In this document: piece by piece, positions 1-12,042 of the stretch
How positions within the stretch are numbered: the first letter of the stretch is position 1
Layout of the letters: each line of letters opens with the position of its first letter
Assembly (NCBI GenBank): GCA_934045905.1
Contig: OW203769.1
Coordinates: 24,831,705-24,895,704, forward strand
Length of the DNA: 64,000 bases
From: Leuctra nigra
Lineage: Eukaryota; Arthropoda; Insecta; Plecoptera; Leuctridae
Direction of reading: 5' to 3'
Notes under the pieces: model-generated
Told to the model about the DNA's origin: nothing
Databases searched by the model: none
What the model saw: the letters and a program-made list of their open reading frames with translations, nothing else
Made by a program: the position numbers and the translations under genes

Positions 1-1530
1 ACTTGTCTGCACTTTGACCCCTGGTGGGTGTGGTGTACAGGATGGGTTAAAGTGCCATTTTTGGACTTTTTTGAGTACTTTATTAATTAATTGTGACCAG
101 ACGGTAAAAGATAGAGTCTTTCTGAACACATATTTAGAAATGGGATATAAAACTTCACTGCATAGTATTTTTTAAAATCTCCTTCTAGCGTCAAGTCAAA
201 ATTTTGACCTTTTTCAAAAAAATTAAAATGCTTTGAAAATTTAAAAAGTGAAAATCAACCAATAGAAGGTTACCTTGGAAGATAATATAAGATGGTTAAA
301 GGCCCAAATCAGTACTTGCGTAGCTCCCAAAAGGCAAATTTTTTTTTTTTTACATTTTCCAAAATATTTTTTACATACGTCATCAGAAGAATATACTGTA
401 CATTTTTTATCACATTCGGGAGTGTTAGTCATTAAGAGTAAAAAAATTGTTTTGCATATGCCCCCGAAGCCAAAATTTCGATTTCTTCCACTTTTTGGGG
501 TTTCTTAACTATGCTGGGCGGAATCACCCCCAACCATGGGGATTTTCAGCGAACTAATTTTTTTGATAGAGGGTCATATTTTAAGTGAAAATTCACTTGT
601 CTGCACTCTGGCGCCTGGGGGATGGGGTGTGTGTAAGAGAGGTATAATTTGGGAAATTTTGAGACGTTGTACAAATAATTGTGACAATACGTTAACATAT
701 TTTATATATCTGATTTTATATTTGTAAATAAGATATAAATATACACCCTTCTGAATATTTTTATAAAGCATTACCCCCCCCCCCCCCCCCCCCCCGGGGT
801 CAAAATTTTGACTTTTTCACATATGTTTGATAAGTAGTGTTAATACATGAAAAACATCTGAAAAGAATTAAAACAGATCATATAAGGCAATATTTGTGAG
901 TTTTCATGCTCTACTTCATCGATTGACGAATTTTGAATTTTTTTAAATAAATCCAAAATTACACCTAAAACCGCCCCAAAGCTACCCCAACCAACCGCAA
1001 AAGTTAAAACTAGTTAAATTTTACTGAAATTATAATGCTCGAACCTCCGCCTGGTGGGGGGAGATTTTGCCCACTTGCCCCGTTTTGTGGAAACATCAAC
1101 TTCTTAGTTCAAGGTCACACAGAAAATAATGGGAAATAAAATCTGTAGGCATTTATCATCGAAGTAAATTCCTGCAAAGAGTGTTGAAAAATATTTATTC
1201 GTTCGTGAGTTATTTCGTTTCCAAAATTTCCCAAAATTTGTCTACTTTTGCTGTTCAAGGTCACACAAAAAAATGCACCCTACATTTTTTTGAGATATTT
1301 TATTGTTGATTTTGAATTTGAAACCCGATTTTAAATCGTGTGTTTGCATCAAAAGATATTCTGGTTTGAAGGTTGTATAATTTTGACTTTTCGGGCCCCC
1401 CCTGACCGCACCCACCAGGTGCATAAGTGCAGACAAGTGAAATTCTACTACAAATTTTACGATCTTTCGAAAAAGTATTGTCTTCATGCGTCCGCAGAGG
1501 GGGGGAGCTCCGGCCACCTGGGCGATGGAC
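1..1530. repeat. Old inverted-repeat (foldback) transposon debris
   Basis: The motif ACTTGTCTGCAC followed by CCTGGTGGGTG at 1-40 recurs at 594-640 in the same orientation and as its reverse complement at about 1396-1440. Blocks around GTCAAAATTTTGAC near 195 and 800 also repeat. A C22 run lies at 774-795. Only short, interrupted reading frames are present. Best read as a degenerate foldback element; no coding potential is visible. Confidence 0.5.
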
Positions 1531-1956
1531 TATAAGTAAGGCCAGTCTTTAATTGCACAACTGTGAGGGTACTCGGTTTATAAAACATAAAACAATGCAG
1601 CCCAGGGTGGTATATTTTAAACTACCCTTGAATGCAACCCATTAAATCTCGATAATAAAAGCACATTTTTGTATGGTCTTTACCGTCCAGGAGGAGAAAT
1701 GATAATATTTACTGTCACTCGGGGATTCATTAAAGTGTAAAAAACCAAGGGAAGCGTATAAACATACAGGTGTAAAAGCCGGAACATGCGACGGCGTATA
1801 ACCAGGAAGAGTTAATTACCATTTTGATAACTAAGCGACAAGCAAACTGTTTATAACTCTGTTGTTTTCACTATCAGGAGACGGAATGGTGTGTGATTTT
1901 TATTCTGTTTGAACTGGACTTTACGATCGAAACGATTGAGACGAAAAATTTAATGG
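1531..1956. other. AT-rich spacer, nothing recognised
   Basis: No reading frame, tRNA or clear repeat is seen here. Confidence 0.4.
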
Positions 1957-2196
1957 TGGCAAGAGTTCTCACGAGGCAAGAGTTCGCACGGGGCAAGAGT
2001 TCGCACGGGGCAAGAGTTCGCTCGGGGCAAGAGTTCACACGGGACAAGAGTTCGCACGGGACAAGAGTTCACAGGGGGCAAGAGTTCGCACGGGGCAAGA
2101 GTTCACACGGGGCAAGAGTTCGCACGGGGCAGGAGTTCACACGGGGCAAGAGTTCGCACGGGGCAAGAGTTCGCTCGGGGCTAGAGTTCGCACGCA
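1957..2196. repeat. 18-bp minisatellite, about 13 copies
   Basis: Head-to-tail copies of an 18-bp unit of the form GGCAAGAGTTCGCACGGG with a few substitutions. Because 18 is a multiple of 3, a frame stays open across it and reads as a false repetitive peptide. Flanking sequence is not coding, so I call this a minisatellite and not a gene. Confidence 0.9.
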
Positions 2197-2774
2197 GTTA
2201 AAAATAATCGAAAGTGTAATGTAACTCAAGCACATATTTAATGTGACCGACGAAAATATTAAATTATTGGAGTTATCAATATCCAGCATTTCTTTTAAAA
2301 CTCTTTTATATTTGGGTTCCTCAAATTGATTAATAATCGAACATAAACAGTATTTCCTCTTTCCAAAATTATATTGGATTATATTGAATAAAAGAGCAGG
2401 TATATTTATATAATATAACGAATGAGATAATGTAGGGAATGTATAATGATAAAACACTATATATTCTGGACTATGCCGTATTCATAACATCTTTGCCTGT
2501 ACTATACATCGGCGTATATACCGGATATATAATAGTATCAGCGTCGTCCAGAGTAGGGCTTTTATCATATTACCTACTTGTTGTATATTAATTTACTTAT
2601 TTTTAACTTTATACGCTACTTATTTGTCCCAAAGGACAATTGTTTTTCGTTTTATTATAGCTTGTTTAATGACGGCCTTATTAAATATAATTGCGTTTAA
2701 AAGGTTTAACATGTAAACGTCCCTTTAAATATGACTCGTTATTGATTTTCAATTAGGTGAGCAGTCCAAGTAAT
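2197..2774. other. AT-rich spacer, nothing recognised
   Basis: No coding, RNA or repeat signature was seen. Confidence 0.4.
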
Positions 2775-3080
2775 TTGAGAAAATAGGGAGAACACGACAG
2801 ACCTCTGGTGGATTCTCTGGTACTAGACATAGGGGCGATCAGGGAGGATATCAGGGGCACATTTCTATAAATAAATTATATTACATTTGCTTTAGTTGTT
2901 TGTTATGGCTGAAAAAGTAAACTTGTAACTACATTTAAAATTCAATTGTTTCTCCTTTATCACTGCCCTATGGAAATACGAACTTCAAAATAAAAAAGTG
3001 CAAAAAGTTTTCAATATTCATCTTGCAAGAAGTGGCTCCATCACGTATCGCTTATTTGTTCGAATAAACAACGAAGATCT
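2775..3080 (+). repeat. Dispersed repeat R-A, copy 1
   Basis: Shares an interrupted alignment in the same orientation with 35165-35475. Shared blocks include GGTGGATT..TGGTACTAG, TTGTTATGGC and AGAAGTGGCTCCAT.AACGTATC-like sequence. No frame. Probably an old non-autonomous transposon. Confidence 0.6.
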
Positions 3081-3864
3081 TGATGAAACTGAGTCCAGTA
3101 AATCAGAGGCTTCCATTGTCTAATTACGACTGGATTATATAGTTAATTACTGTTAACTACAACTTGCATCGATTGACTCACTCATCTTGTTTGTTGATGA
3201 TGATGTCAGTTGAGATTCACAACATGGGTCACAGGATGACGCAATTGACTATTCAGGTACTTCGTGAGTTTTTCAATGTTGATGTTGTGTTATTATAAAT
3301 ACCACATCTCGAAAACAATATAATTCGAGTTTTATTTATGTACAGTTCATATTTTATCTTACGAATGGACAATTCCAATAAATTGCGTTACGAACATAAC
3401 ATTTTATTTAAATTTCTTGTGTTCTGGGCACTATCATAAAGAATTGTGTAGACGATTTTCTCATTACTGATGAAAATTAATTCTTCAACTAAAAAAGCGG
3501 TACGCGTGGGGAAAAATACAAACGCATTCTGAACAAAATCATTTTTTTTTTATGTATTATAAATTAATTGTAACGCGGTGACTCGTGGTGTAACTATATT
3601 ACAAATATGATTGGATGAAGGCAGAATTTATGTTTTGTGACGTCACCTCATCATCATTGACATCCGGCCTTCTACCTCTGTCGTACAGATCTAAAGAACG
3701 CATGTTCATAAACATAAGAATTAAGACATTATTACATAGGACTGCGCTCATCATAATGTTTGCTACATTGCATACGTAACATGTAGCTCGCTTCATACCC
3801 CGTCCTAGCCTTAGTTTTCTATTACAGAGTTCGTACCTGAAGCAACAACAAGAGATGATGAGGC
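3081..3864. other. AT-rich spacer, nothing recognised
   Basis: No gene or repeat is recognised in this stretch. Confidence 0.4.
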
Positions 3865-4007
3865 CAGGGGGGTTATTCTAAATTCCCTTGTCGTCTCGTT
3901 TCACGTGATACGGGCTCACTGCACACTGGAGTGCTATCTATTTAACATGTTAGTGACGCCGTATCAATTGATACGAGACGACAAGGGAATTTAGAATAGC
4001 CCCCCAG
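3865..4007. mobile_element. Short inverted-repeat MITE (143 bp)
   Basis: Termini are inverted repeats of about 36 bp starting CAGGGGGGTTATTCTAAATT on the left. The right end is nearly its reverse complement, with about two mismatches. The interior is short and non-coding. Target duplication not resolved. Confidence 0.75.
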
Positions 4008-7000
4008 ATCCCTGGCATTGTAAAAGTCCGCGGGGTATATTTATAAAGTTGATACAGGTCAAAAGAGGCCATAAATTGGTAATATCTAATTTTTGAAGTG
4101 TTCCAGGACAATGAGATATCTTCATCCCTATACAGAATAACATCCTTTTGTATATTAATCGATCCAACATGAATATGCTTATATATAACGTATCTTAAGT
4201 TCTCCAAAATTCTTTAAACAAAAAAAATCTTAAAATATTTAATTTGTTGTGTATACTCATCATTAATCATTCATTTGATATGCTTCCCTACTAGGATGGT
4301 GTAATTTGAAAATTTGATAATGACAACAAGAGTTTTTGCCAAATTTAGAAATTTAGCCCAACCAACCTAATCAAAATTCGTATAACTTTGTATATTTTAA
4401 AGAGGGCAATGTTCAGTATCGATTCACATAAAAAATCTCTAAGAAAAAATTTATAAATTATAAATTGACTAACTTTCAATTAATATTTTGTTTTCTTCCA
4501 TTTAATTTTTCAAACAAACGCCAATCTGAAGAAGTTCTGTGAAACAGGAGGAAATATTGGAATAGGTTATAAAGAAGTTTCGTAGGAAGTTCAAAAAGAA
4601 ATGTCTTATAATTTATCGTGTACTGTTCTGTATAGGGTATATGGGTCTTAAAATGGTACCTGCTTTAAACCTTCACGATATTGATATCAGATAGTGTTTC
4701 TAACTGTACTTGTTGTTTCAACAGCGCCCAGAGAAGTAGTTGAAGTCACCGCAACGCCAAACGCCCTAGACTTATCGTATAAGTACGCCCAGCGAGCGTA
4801 AAGCCAGTTCAGCAAATGCTGTGTAAAATTCAACAATGGGTTTAGCTTGTAATCCGGAGTGTTTTGACGCGTGTCCGGTTGTAATTATCTCTCAACCACA
4901 GCAGGTAATCGGGAATTCGGGTTGTTTTGTTGTGGTGCCAAATATCTTTCAATGCAGTTGGCTTTTAAAATTCAAGGAAAGTTGTTTAAAATGGCAACAG
5001 TGTAGGTGGAAGGGGTGGCAAGTCATGGGATGCGCAGCGCTCGAATACGCTATCTGGTGGTAGATTTTTGAACTTGACTTTGGTGGATCAGCATTCACTT
5101 CGGGCCGCCTACACGGGCTAACTAAGTGCAACTAAACCGAGATTATTTTAGTATTTCTTCCGGTTATTTGATGATTTGATTTGCTCGCACCTTTCATCCA
5201 CACAAATGTTTGACATATTATACTATTTATTTAGTTCAATTAGATTTAAATATAATACATGATAGCGTTATTTCCACGTGTTTTACTGATCATATCTTCT
5301 AGTCTTAGCTGCCATACATTGCGAGTTTCAGTGAATTTCGCACCTATTTAGGTATTTTGTGAGTATAAAAGTGCTGTACTATACAACTGGAGCTGATAAC
5401 TAAATTTATGCGATATACAAAGACGTATAAAAACGATAGTAGACCGTACCTTTCATAAGAATATGCGATGGGGTGAAAAGACGGCTCCTATTTGCCAACG
5501 GGACGGAATATTCAAAGACATATTTTCGTACCACTTCGAGTGTTGACATACTCAATTGCCGTTATTGATTGAACTACACCACAATTATTATTTAAGGAAC
5601 CTTCAATTTAAACCCATTCATCAGAACTTAATTTTTATTTTTGCTTTCATTACTGATTTATTCCAGTGGAGAATTAAACAGTCATGCAAAGCAATAAAAT
5701 GCATAGATAGTTACTTCTATTTACTATTGTTCTCCAAGCATATTTTGCTATTACTTAAATATCTTTGATATTCGCTTAAATTAATAAATATTTTAAAATG
5801 TGTTGGTACTATGTTTGAATGATGCACCAAGAACATGATAATCACTCCGAGGATAAATTAAAAATCTATCTCTTTTGCCCGCGAAACGAGTCACAGATCA
5901 GATGAAATCAAATAATTAAATAAATATCTATTCAGAAACAAATATACATTTTGGAGCTTCATACTGTAAGACGCAATAAACAATTAATCTATTAAAACTT
6001 AAAAGTGAATTCGATTTGAATAATTCAACTGACAGCCCTCAAAGATATTGTCAATAGATCCTATATACCGATCAGGCTATCATAGTTTGTTGAAATAAAG
6101 AACTGAATAAAAATTAACTAGGTGGGTCTATAATACAATAAATAATTTTCATGATGTGTGGTTTTGTTAATACATGTGGAAAATATAATTTAGGTACCTA
6201 TACATACTTTGATTTTTGGTACAATTAAGGAAGAATGTGCCGTTGTTGCAATTGGAAAGTCAGTCTGAGAGATCCGATAATAATTCAATTTTTTAAGTGC
6301 CATGTCATCGATAACACCCGAAATATGTGTGCACACATATAGTACACGTGATAACTATCAATTAGACGTAAAAGTTTTTGAATTCCGTCTAAAAATATGT
6401 AACTAAACGTCCCCGAATAACAGGTAAACCTGGCAGAAAGGGTAGGAGAATAGCACTGTGCAAACACGTGACAGAAACTGATCCACTAAACTCGGCCACT
6501 TCCTGTCATGTGCGTTTCCGTCAAGGAGGTTATAATATGGACAATCTATATTTAGAACCTCCTTGGTTTCCGTACTGTCGAACAAGGGTCGAACAATACT
6601 GCTCATCTTATGAAAGGAATAGCTCCACGCTTGCTGGGCGTACCCGGGCTCCGGAGGAAGATAGTGTGAGTGCTCTTTAACAGCAGACAACCGCATCCTA
6701 ACTGGCAGCCATCTTGCCAGACAGGTGACTCCATCTTGTAACGCTTACTTGCGCGAATCCTCAGAGGTAGAAGGCGAAGTAAATAATGCCGTTCTTTTTG
6801 TTTGTCACTTTTGGAATTTCTATAATTTACCATTTCACTGACGTAAACAAGTACAGTTTGAGATACCTATGTCTTGTGAATTAAACTCATACAAATAAAA
6901 CAAATTTAAGTAAAACGCAAAAGTTAATAATTAGTTAAATCATTGCTTTATTCCAAAATGTATGGCAGTATCAGATAATAATAGTCTGACACAGTTCACA

Positions 7001-7059
7001 ACATTTTACCTAATACCGAAACTTATAATATATTTATTTAAATTTAATGTCAGCGTGAA
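4008..7059. other. 3-kb intergenic stretch without recognised genes
   Basis: Frames are short and composition is AT-rich. A small hairpin with 10-bp arms (CAAGGAGGTT / AACCTCCTTG) lies at about 6513-6563. No splice-consistent exon, tRNA or transposase was recognised; short 5' or UTR exons could be missed. Confidence 0.4.
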
Positions 7060-7285
7060 ATGAGTCGAGTTTTCCGTGCGTTGTACGAACGCGTCACGTC
7101 ACCGCGTCGACGGTAGACTGGCGTTACGTTCCTATCAGTGCAGAGCCCGACGTTCAAGTGAACGTACCGCGGGTTGCCTATCCGTCCTCCTAGCGTCGAT
7201 GCGCACTATTGCGACGCCGGCGTCCATCGGCGTCGCAACTCCCTCATCACCCGGCGCCGTGCGTCGTTTATCACACTATTACCTG
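7060..7285. other. CpG-rich island in AT-rich DNA
   Basis: About 225 bp dense in CG dinucleotides (CGTCGACGG, GCGACGCCGGCGTCCATCGG), sharply unlike its flanks. One 82-codon frame crosses it on + (7076-7324) but has no recognisable protein features. Could be an unmethylated promoter or 5' UTR exon, or a GC-rich transposon piece. Confidence 0.45.
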
Positions 7286-7479
7286 AGGGGTCAGGGTATT
7301 TTAAAAATAAATAATGACCGTTGAAATCTTTTGTATGCTTCAACAGTAAAGATGGGATCTAGCAAAGATCCCTCTGAGAGTAGTAGGAAAGATAGGTAAT
7401 CAGCTGTAAAATTTACGTGATATACAATTAACAAAACATGACATTTGACAGTTTAAATTTAAAGATTATGAGATACTTA

Positions 7480-7710
7480 GGGCCAGTCTTTCAATAAAAA
7501 GTTCCTTCTTACTGGGGTATAAGAAATCACTGTAAACACAAATGTATTTACTCAATAAAATGACTGAAAAATACTGAATACTCTGATAACTTTTAAACTG
7601 TTGATTAGGATTGTATTGTCATGGCAACAACCAATGTCATTTCTATAGAATGACCACTATAACTAACTGTTTAGCTAATTGAGACTTAAGCAGAGTATTG
7701 AAAGACCATG
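7480..7710. mobile_element. MITE family M1, copy 1
   Basis: Starts GGGCCAGTCTTTCAAT and ends ATTGAAAGACCATGC. The interior contains TTGCCATGGCAACAACCAAT-like sequence that is also found in the copy at 12679-12826. Non-coding, about 230 bp. Confidence 0.7.
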
Positions 7711-7712
7711 CA

Positions 7713-7873
7713 GGGCGATTGTATAACTTTCTTAGCCGAGATAATGGATCGTTATCGGTACCAATTGATGAAAGTAATTTAGCCTGGTAAAGCAATTCAA
7801 AGTGTTTAAAGTCGACTTCCTGAGATAAATAATGGAATCATAATTCTCGGCTAAGAAAGTTATACAATCGCTC
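7713..7873. mobile_element. MITE with 27-bp perfect terminal inverted repeats
   Basis: Arms at 7715-7741 (GCGATTGTATAACTTTCTTA...) and 7845-7871 are perfect reverse complements. TGCAG lies just outside the left arm and CTGCA just outside the right, so the repeat extends outward with one mismatch. It abuts the previous MITE directly, suggesting one inserted at the edge of the other. Confidence 0.8.
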
Positions 7874-8300
7874 TGCAGGCCTAAGAATAATTTAGAATAC
7901 CGAAGAGCGAAGAAACATATAATAATACTATTCCACAAAACGAACGTACGAGTAGATAGCTTACATGTACAATAAATCATCAAAGCTATGTTGAATATTA
8001 ATCATTTTAACGTGTAAATTTATGTCTTGTCTGTGATGCTGATGGATAATGATAACTTCTTGATCTCTTAGAATTACGAGGCAAAGATACAAATTATAAA
8101 GAAACAAAACTTGCACTAAAAACAAATTGTAGGCACCCCATAGTATAAGTCAATATGGAAGCCACCCCAATGTGTATGTGTGCAGTATCCGCTATGTGCC
8201 GTACACATTGTGATATAATAAGGGCAATTTTTAATGTCATGATGTCACATAGGTAATTGAAGCTTGGACAGAACTTCTGAATACGAAAGAAAATCAATTA
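7874..8300. other. AT-rich spacer, nothing recognised
   Basis: No gene or repeat was recognised. Confidence 0.4.
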
Positions 8301-8861
8301 ACTTATATATATATATATTGCGAGTGATTTACAGCCGTGGCCGTGTCTCGCATCCTAGACGCCAGGAATCCTTGTCCCTCCATTCGTCCTCTTCCAGTTG
8401 ATGACTTTCCATAGCCTCCTTAACCTCGGAGTGCCATTCCTTGGCCGGACGCCCTCTAAACCGCCGTCCAGGTGGCACCCACTCCCACATCCTCTGTGGC
8501 CACCTGTTCGCGTCCATCCTTCTCATATGCCCGTACCACTTTAACCTTCGTTCTTCAATCTCTTGTACCACCGTGTCCTTCTTCTCCATCCTTTCTCTAA
8601 TTTCCTCATTACGTATGTGCTGTAGCCGTGATACTCCACAGCTCCTCCGCAGAAAATCCATCTCCGTTGCAAGAAGTCTTTCTTTATTTCTATTTGTCAA
8701 CTCCCATGCTTCGGACCCATAAGTGAGAAGACTCCTCACTACTGCGTTATACATTTTTTTTTTTTTTTTTTATGTAGCTGCTCGGACCACAGCAAAGAAT
8801 TTAACTTCTGAGTTGCCTGCTTTGCTTGCGCTATCCGATTGTCAATTTCTCTCCTGCTGAA
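8301..8861 (-). pseudogene. 5'-truncated RTE-type LINE, C-terminal reverse transcriptase remnant
   Basis: Reading leftward on the minus strand, codons from about 8861 give REIDNRIAQAKQATQKLNSL, typical of the region just after the RT core of RTE-like ORF2. After a run of 18 A (plus 8754-8771) the protein continues one frame over, from 8754 to 8329, with MYNAVVRSLLTYGSEAWEL, RLKWYGHMRRM and RFRGRPAKEW. These are hallmarks of the ORF2 C-terminus. The A run causes a 1-nt frame change, so the ORF is broken. An (AT)n tract at 8302-8320 follows the stop and resembles the microsatellite tails of RTE elements. The endonuclease and catalytic RT core are missing: a dead 5'-truncated copy. Confidence 0.85.
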
Positions 8862-9260
8862 ATTGAGCAGGAGATAAACTTGAAGATAAAAACGAAATAA
8901 GAAAAACGTTGCAACAAATAGCAATAACCTGCATTGAACGGAATGAATCCCATTTGTATCAAATATTAGGTAAAACTTACAACCTTCTTTGAGGTGTAAG
9001 TATGTGTCCAACGGAATGAATCCAACATTTCCACAAGTAATAAATGAAATATCAACCTAGTACCTACGGACAAAATTCTCGGCAAATATTATCAACCAGC
9101 TTTGAAAGTGACTTAAAACTACTTAATTAAACCTTCACAGATAACATCAAAATGATGAACTTATCAAATAAAATATGCAAAATGTAAGAGAGATTTGGAA
9201 ATACGTGTGATCGACAGAAGTTGAATTGTTGAAATGACAGCTTGTTTTCCCATCCCACCT
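8862..9260. other. AT-rich spacer, nothing recognised
   Basis: No supported feature. Confidence 0.4.
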
Positions 9261-9358
9261 GGGCCCTGATTCTATAACTCCATTGCGACCGCTTAGCAAT
9301 TATTTCAATGTTAATCCTTATGGAAGAAATTGCTAAGCGGTCGCAATGGAGTTATAGA
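9261..9358. mobile_element. MITE, about 98 bp, with 34-bp perfect inverted repeat
   Basis: Arms 9268-9301 and 9328-9361 are exact reverse complements (GATTCTATAACTCCATTGCG...). ATCCCACCT occurs at 9252-9260 and again at 9359-9367, consistent with an 8- to 9-bp target duplication. On that reading the element is 9261-9358 and the left end carries ten extra bases, GGGCCCTGAT. Confidence 0.75.
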
Positions 9359-9361
9359 ATC

Positions 9362-10489
9362 CCACCTCTGGATGCAAAGCACAGCCATCTGGAATCAGAA
9401 GAAGCACGGCCATCTCAAAACTGAATTGCAGTCAAGTCAAGCAAGGTCCATGAAGCAAACATCTCGAAATGATTAGAAAACTAAAATATTTATAACAGTA
9501 ACACATTTTTATTCTCCTTTTTATCCAATCATATAGATATCAATTGACCAATGTAGGTGGGCGTTGCCTTATGAAAGACAAAAGTATTACCATGGTAACT
9601 CCAGGGTTGTTAGAAAAAACAATTTTTCATTCAAACAAATGAAATTTAGAAAGATCAAAGAAATAGCTCACACGTGTTTAATCTAGTTTAATTTATCACT
9701 TGAAATAGTACAATCAATATATTTAAATCATATAAATCATGTTTGATGATTTGCTGGACAATTATTACAGATGCTACAACGAAACAAATTATATTTTGCC
9801 AGGTATGTTGCCAAAGCGTTTTACTTTTTAATGGCGTCTGTCACTGGATAGTTTCGTCAACTTAAAAAGGCCCTTCCTCTCTTATGAGAAGTTAATTAAG
9901 ACTGAACAATATTCAAGTAGATAGCTTAAAGCAAAACTATTATTAACGGCAATTTGTTGATTGTAAAACTGTTAAATTCTGTACGAATTCAACATTATTC
10001 TAATAATATCATGTGTTCAATTTGTTGTGTATACTACAAGCTCTTTGGTTGTGACCAAACATTGACTTTTGTTTTATGACGTCGTAGTTTGGTCAGATCT
10101 ACATTGGTCAATTACATAATTCATAAAATTTAATTTAAAATAAATTACATAAATCAATGAAATATGAATGAATTCATCTCCAACCGAACACGGTCCATTC
10201 AATCAATGATAACTCTATTACATTATTACTTATATTCATTGCAACTTTCAATCTGTATACTCTAGAACAATTGAATAACATATCAACGTATACCATGAAT
10301 TTGGTACAATTCGGTCAAACTCTTCGGTCATCTATTTAAAAACTCATGGTAATATGTCTGTATATAGGTACTTGACTAATTGGGCTGAAAATTTGTAAAA
10401 TATTAGATAATGATAGTCTTGATCAATCAAAATATTATTTAAACTTAAACTAATTGGAGAATTTGGTTGAAACCATTGAAATTCAAAAC
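9362..10489. other. AT-rich spacer, nothing recognised
   Basis: No coding or repeat signature recognised over about 1.1 kb. Confidence 0.4.
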
Positions 10490-10690
10490 AAATTTGGGTT
10501 ATGCACACCCCAGGGGTGGTATAAAATTGGTGTAGTGTGCAAAATTTCATCTCGCTCGGAGGAACAATGCGACCTGTGTATTATAGCGGTACGGACTGAA
10601 TACAAACAGCCGTGCCGAAAGAGCGAAAAAGGAAACACTCGCTTCGCTCGGTCAATTATCCAAAGTAAGTTCATTATTATTCTTACAGTT
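10490..10690. repeat. Repeat fragment ending in CGCTTCGCTCGGTCAATTAT
   Basis: Contains TGTGCAAAATTTCAT, a CGACCTG block and CACTCGCTTCGCTCGGTCAA. The same arrangement (GTGTGCAAAATTTCA, GTGCGACCTG, CGCTCGCTCCGCTCGCTTAAT) is found in the repeat at 22191-23160, so this is a divergent member of that superfamily. Confidence 0.5.
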
Positions 10691-10938
10691 TTATTAGGCG
10701 TTCTCTTAAGAGTCGACAGGACTCGCAGAAAATTTAGAAACGATGATAATGGCTTTTGCTCTGTATAACATAAAATAGTAATATTCTAATGTCACGTATA
10801 CAAACAAACAGTCGAGCTTGGTGGAGTTTGCCTTAAATCTAAACAACACATAAATCGGCTTCAGTTCTGTAAACAACACCACTTGTGAGTCGTGAATCGA
10901 GAATATGGTCCAGGGAGGGAAATAGAAAAATAATGCAT

Positions 10939-11721
10939 TGTTTGGGCCATTTGTCTTTCCCGCCTTGCTGATGACGGAGGCACTTGCTCCGTGCAACTAG
11001 GGGTGAGGTCCAAAATAGAAGCTGGTTGGGCGTTGACGTCACCATAGGATTTACGGGTTAAATCAAACTTGCCGCGTCAACAAACGAGCTCAAACCAGTA
11101 CCCATAATACTCAAGCTCAAGAGGTCGGGCGTTGTGATTACTCTATTTTCATTCATTCGACCACGATTCGACTCAAGGTCACGTCCAGGTGTTACGTCAC
11201 AATGTTAAAAGGATAGGGAAACTGGGCGACCTGATAATAAATCGGTATGCACCCTAGGTATGTTTTCTCCATGCAACAAGGGTTGGTTTTTCCTTCCGGC
11301 CGCATGGTTATCAGTTCGCAACGTAACCTTACCGAAGTAGGTCGTTGTTTCGTTTTTCTCGTCTAGCCCGCTTGCATCGAGCCAAGCGAAGCGCGTGTTT
11401 AGTTATTCTCGTACGTTTAAGTTATCACTGGTCAGGCATCGAAGCCGAGTCTCCAAGATATTACCCAGTTTAATTTGTTCGTACTATCTACAATAGTTCC
11501 TACATCATTTTCCATACAATTCCCGATTTACCTCACTGCAGTGTCCATCCACCCTGGCTTTACATCCCAGAGGAACCAAGACTTCGACCGACATCGTTGC
11601 AGACGCCGACGTCGCGACGCCAGTAAAGGTAAACCACTACTCACTATACAGTCCACTTCCAAGCTATCAGTTTCATCCTCTCAGTCGCAATTGTTGCCTT
11701 GCTAACACCACGGCCGCGACA
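10939..11721. mobile_element. Solo LTR, 783 bp
   Basis: Absent from the otherwise collinear copy at about 32350, which reads AATAATGCATTATTGAT uninterrupted. Here the insertion begins TGTTTGGGCC and ends CCGCGACA (TG...CA) and is flanked by TGCAT at 10934-10938 and 11722-11726, a 5-bp target duplication. These are the signatures of an LTR left by recombination of an LTR retrotransposon. Neither gag/pol nor a second LTR is present. Superfamily not determined; 5-bp duplications fit Gypsy, BEL/Pao or Copia. Confidence 0.85.
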
Positions 11722-11993
11722 TGCATTATTGATAAGTTCATCGAGTGTAATACATATTTTAATTCGACTATTTATATGCTAGGTGATTTTTATTTCAATG
11801 CTGCTTACAATTTTTAGTTTGTATTTTTTGCGATCTATCAAATTAGTGTTGCCATGTACATGATACATGAGAAACTTTGCGTTCCAATCAAAGATAGGTA
11901 AGTTGACCAACAATATTATTTTATTATTATTTATTTTAAAATGTACATACATACAGAGGTACACTTACCGGTAGCGAGTATAGGGCAAGCCCC

Positions 11994-12042
11994 GTAACAC
12001 ATGTGCCTCGCTACCTCGCTACCGGCGAGGCACATGTGTTAC
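11994..12042. repeat. Hairpin with 17-bp perfect arms
   Basis: GTAACACATGTGCCTCG (11994-12010) and its exact reverse complement (12026-12042) flank a 15-base loop. It lies in a segment of about 135 bp absent from the copy near 32585, so it belongs to an insertion. Confidence 0.75.

Noticed and set aside
1893..2201. 102-codon frame with RGKSSHGARV-type repeats
   Set aside because: Product of an 18-bp minisatellite; no start context, splice sites or homologous flanks.
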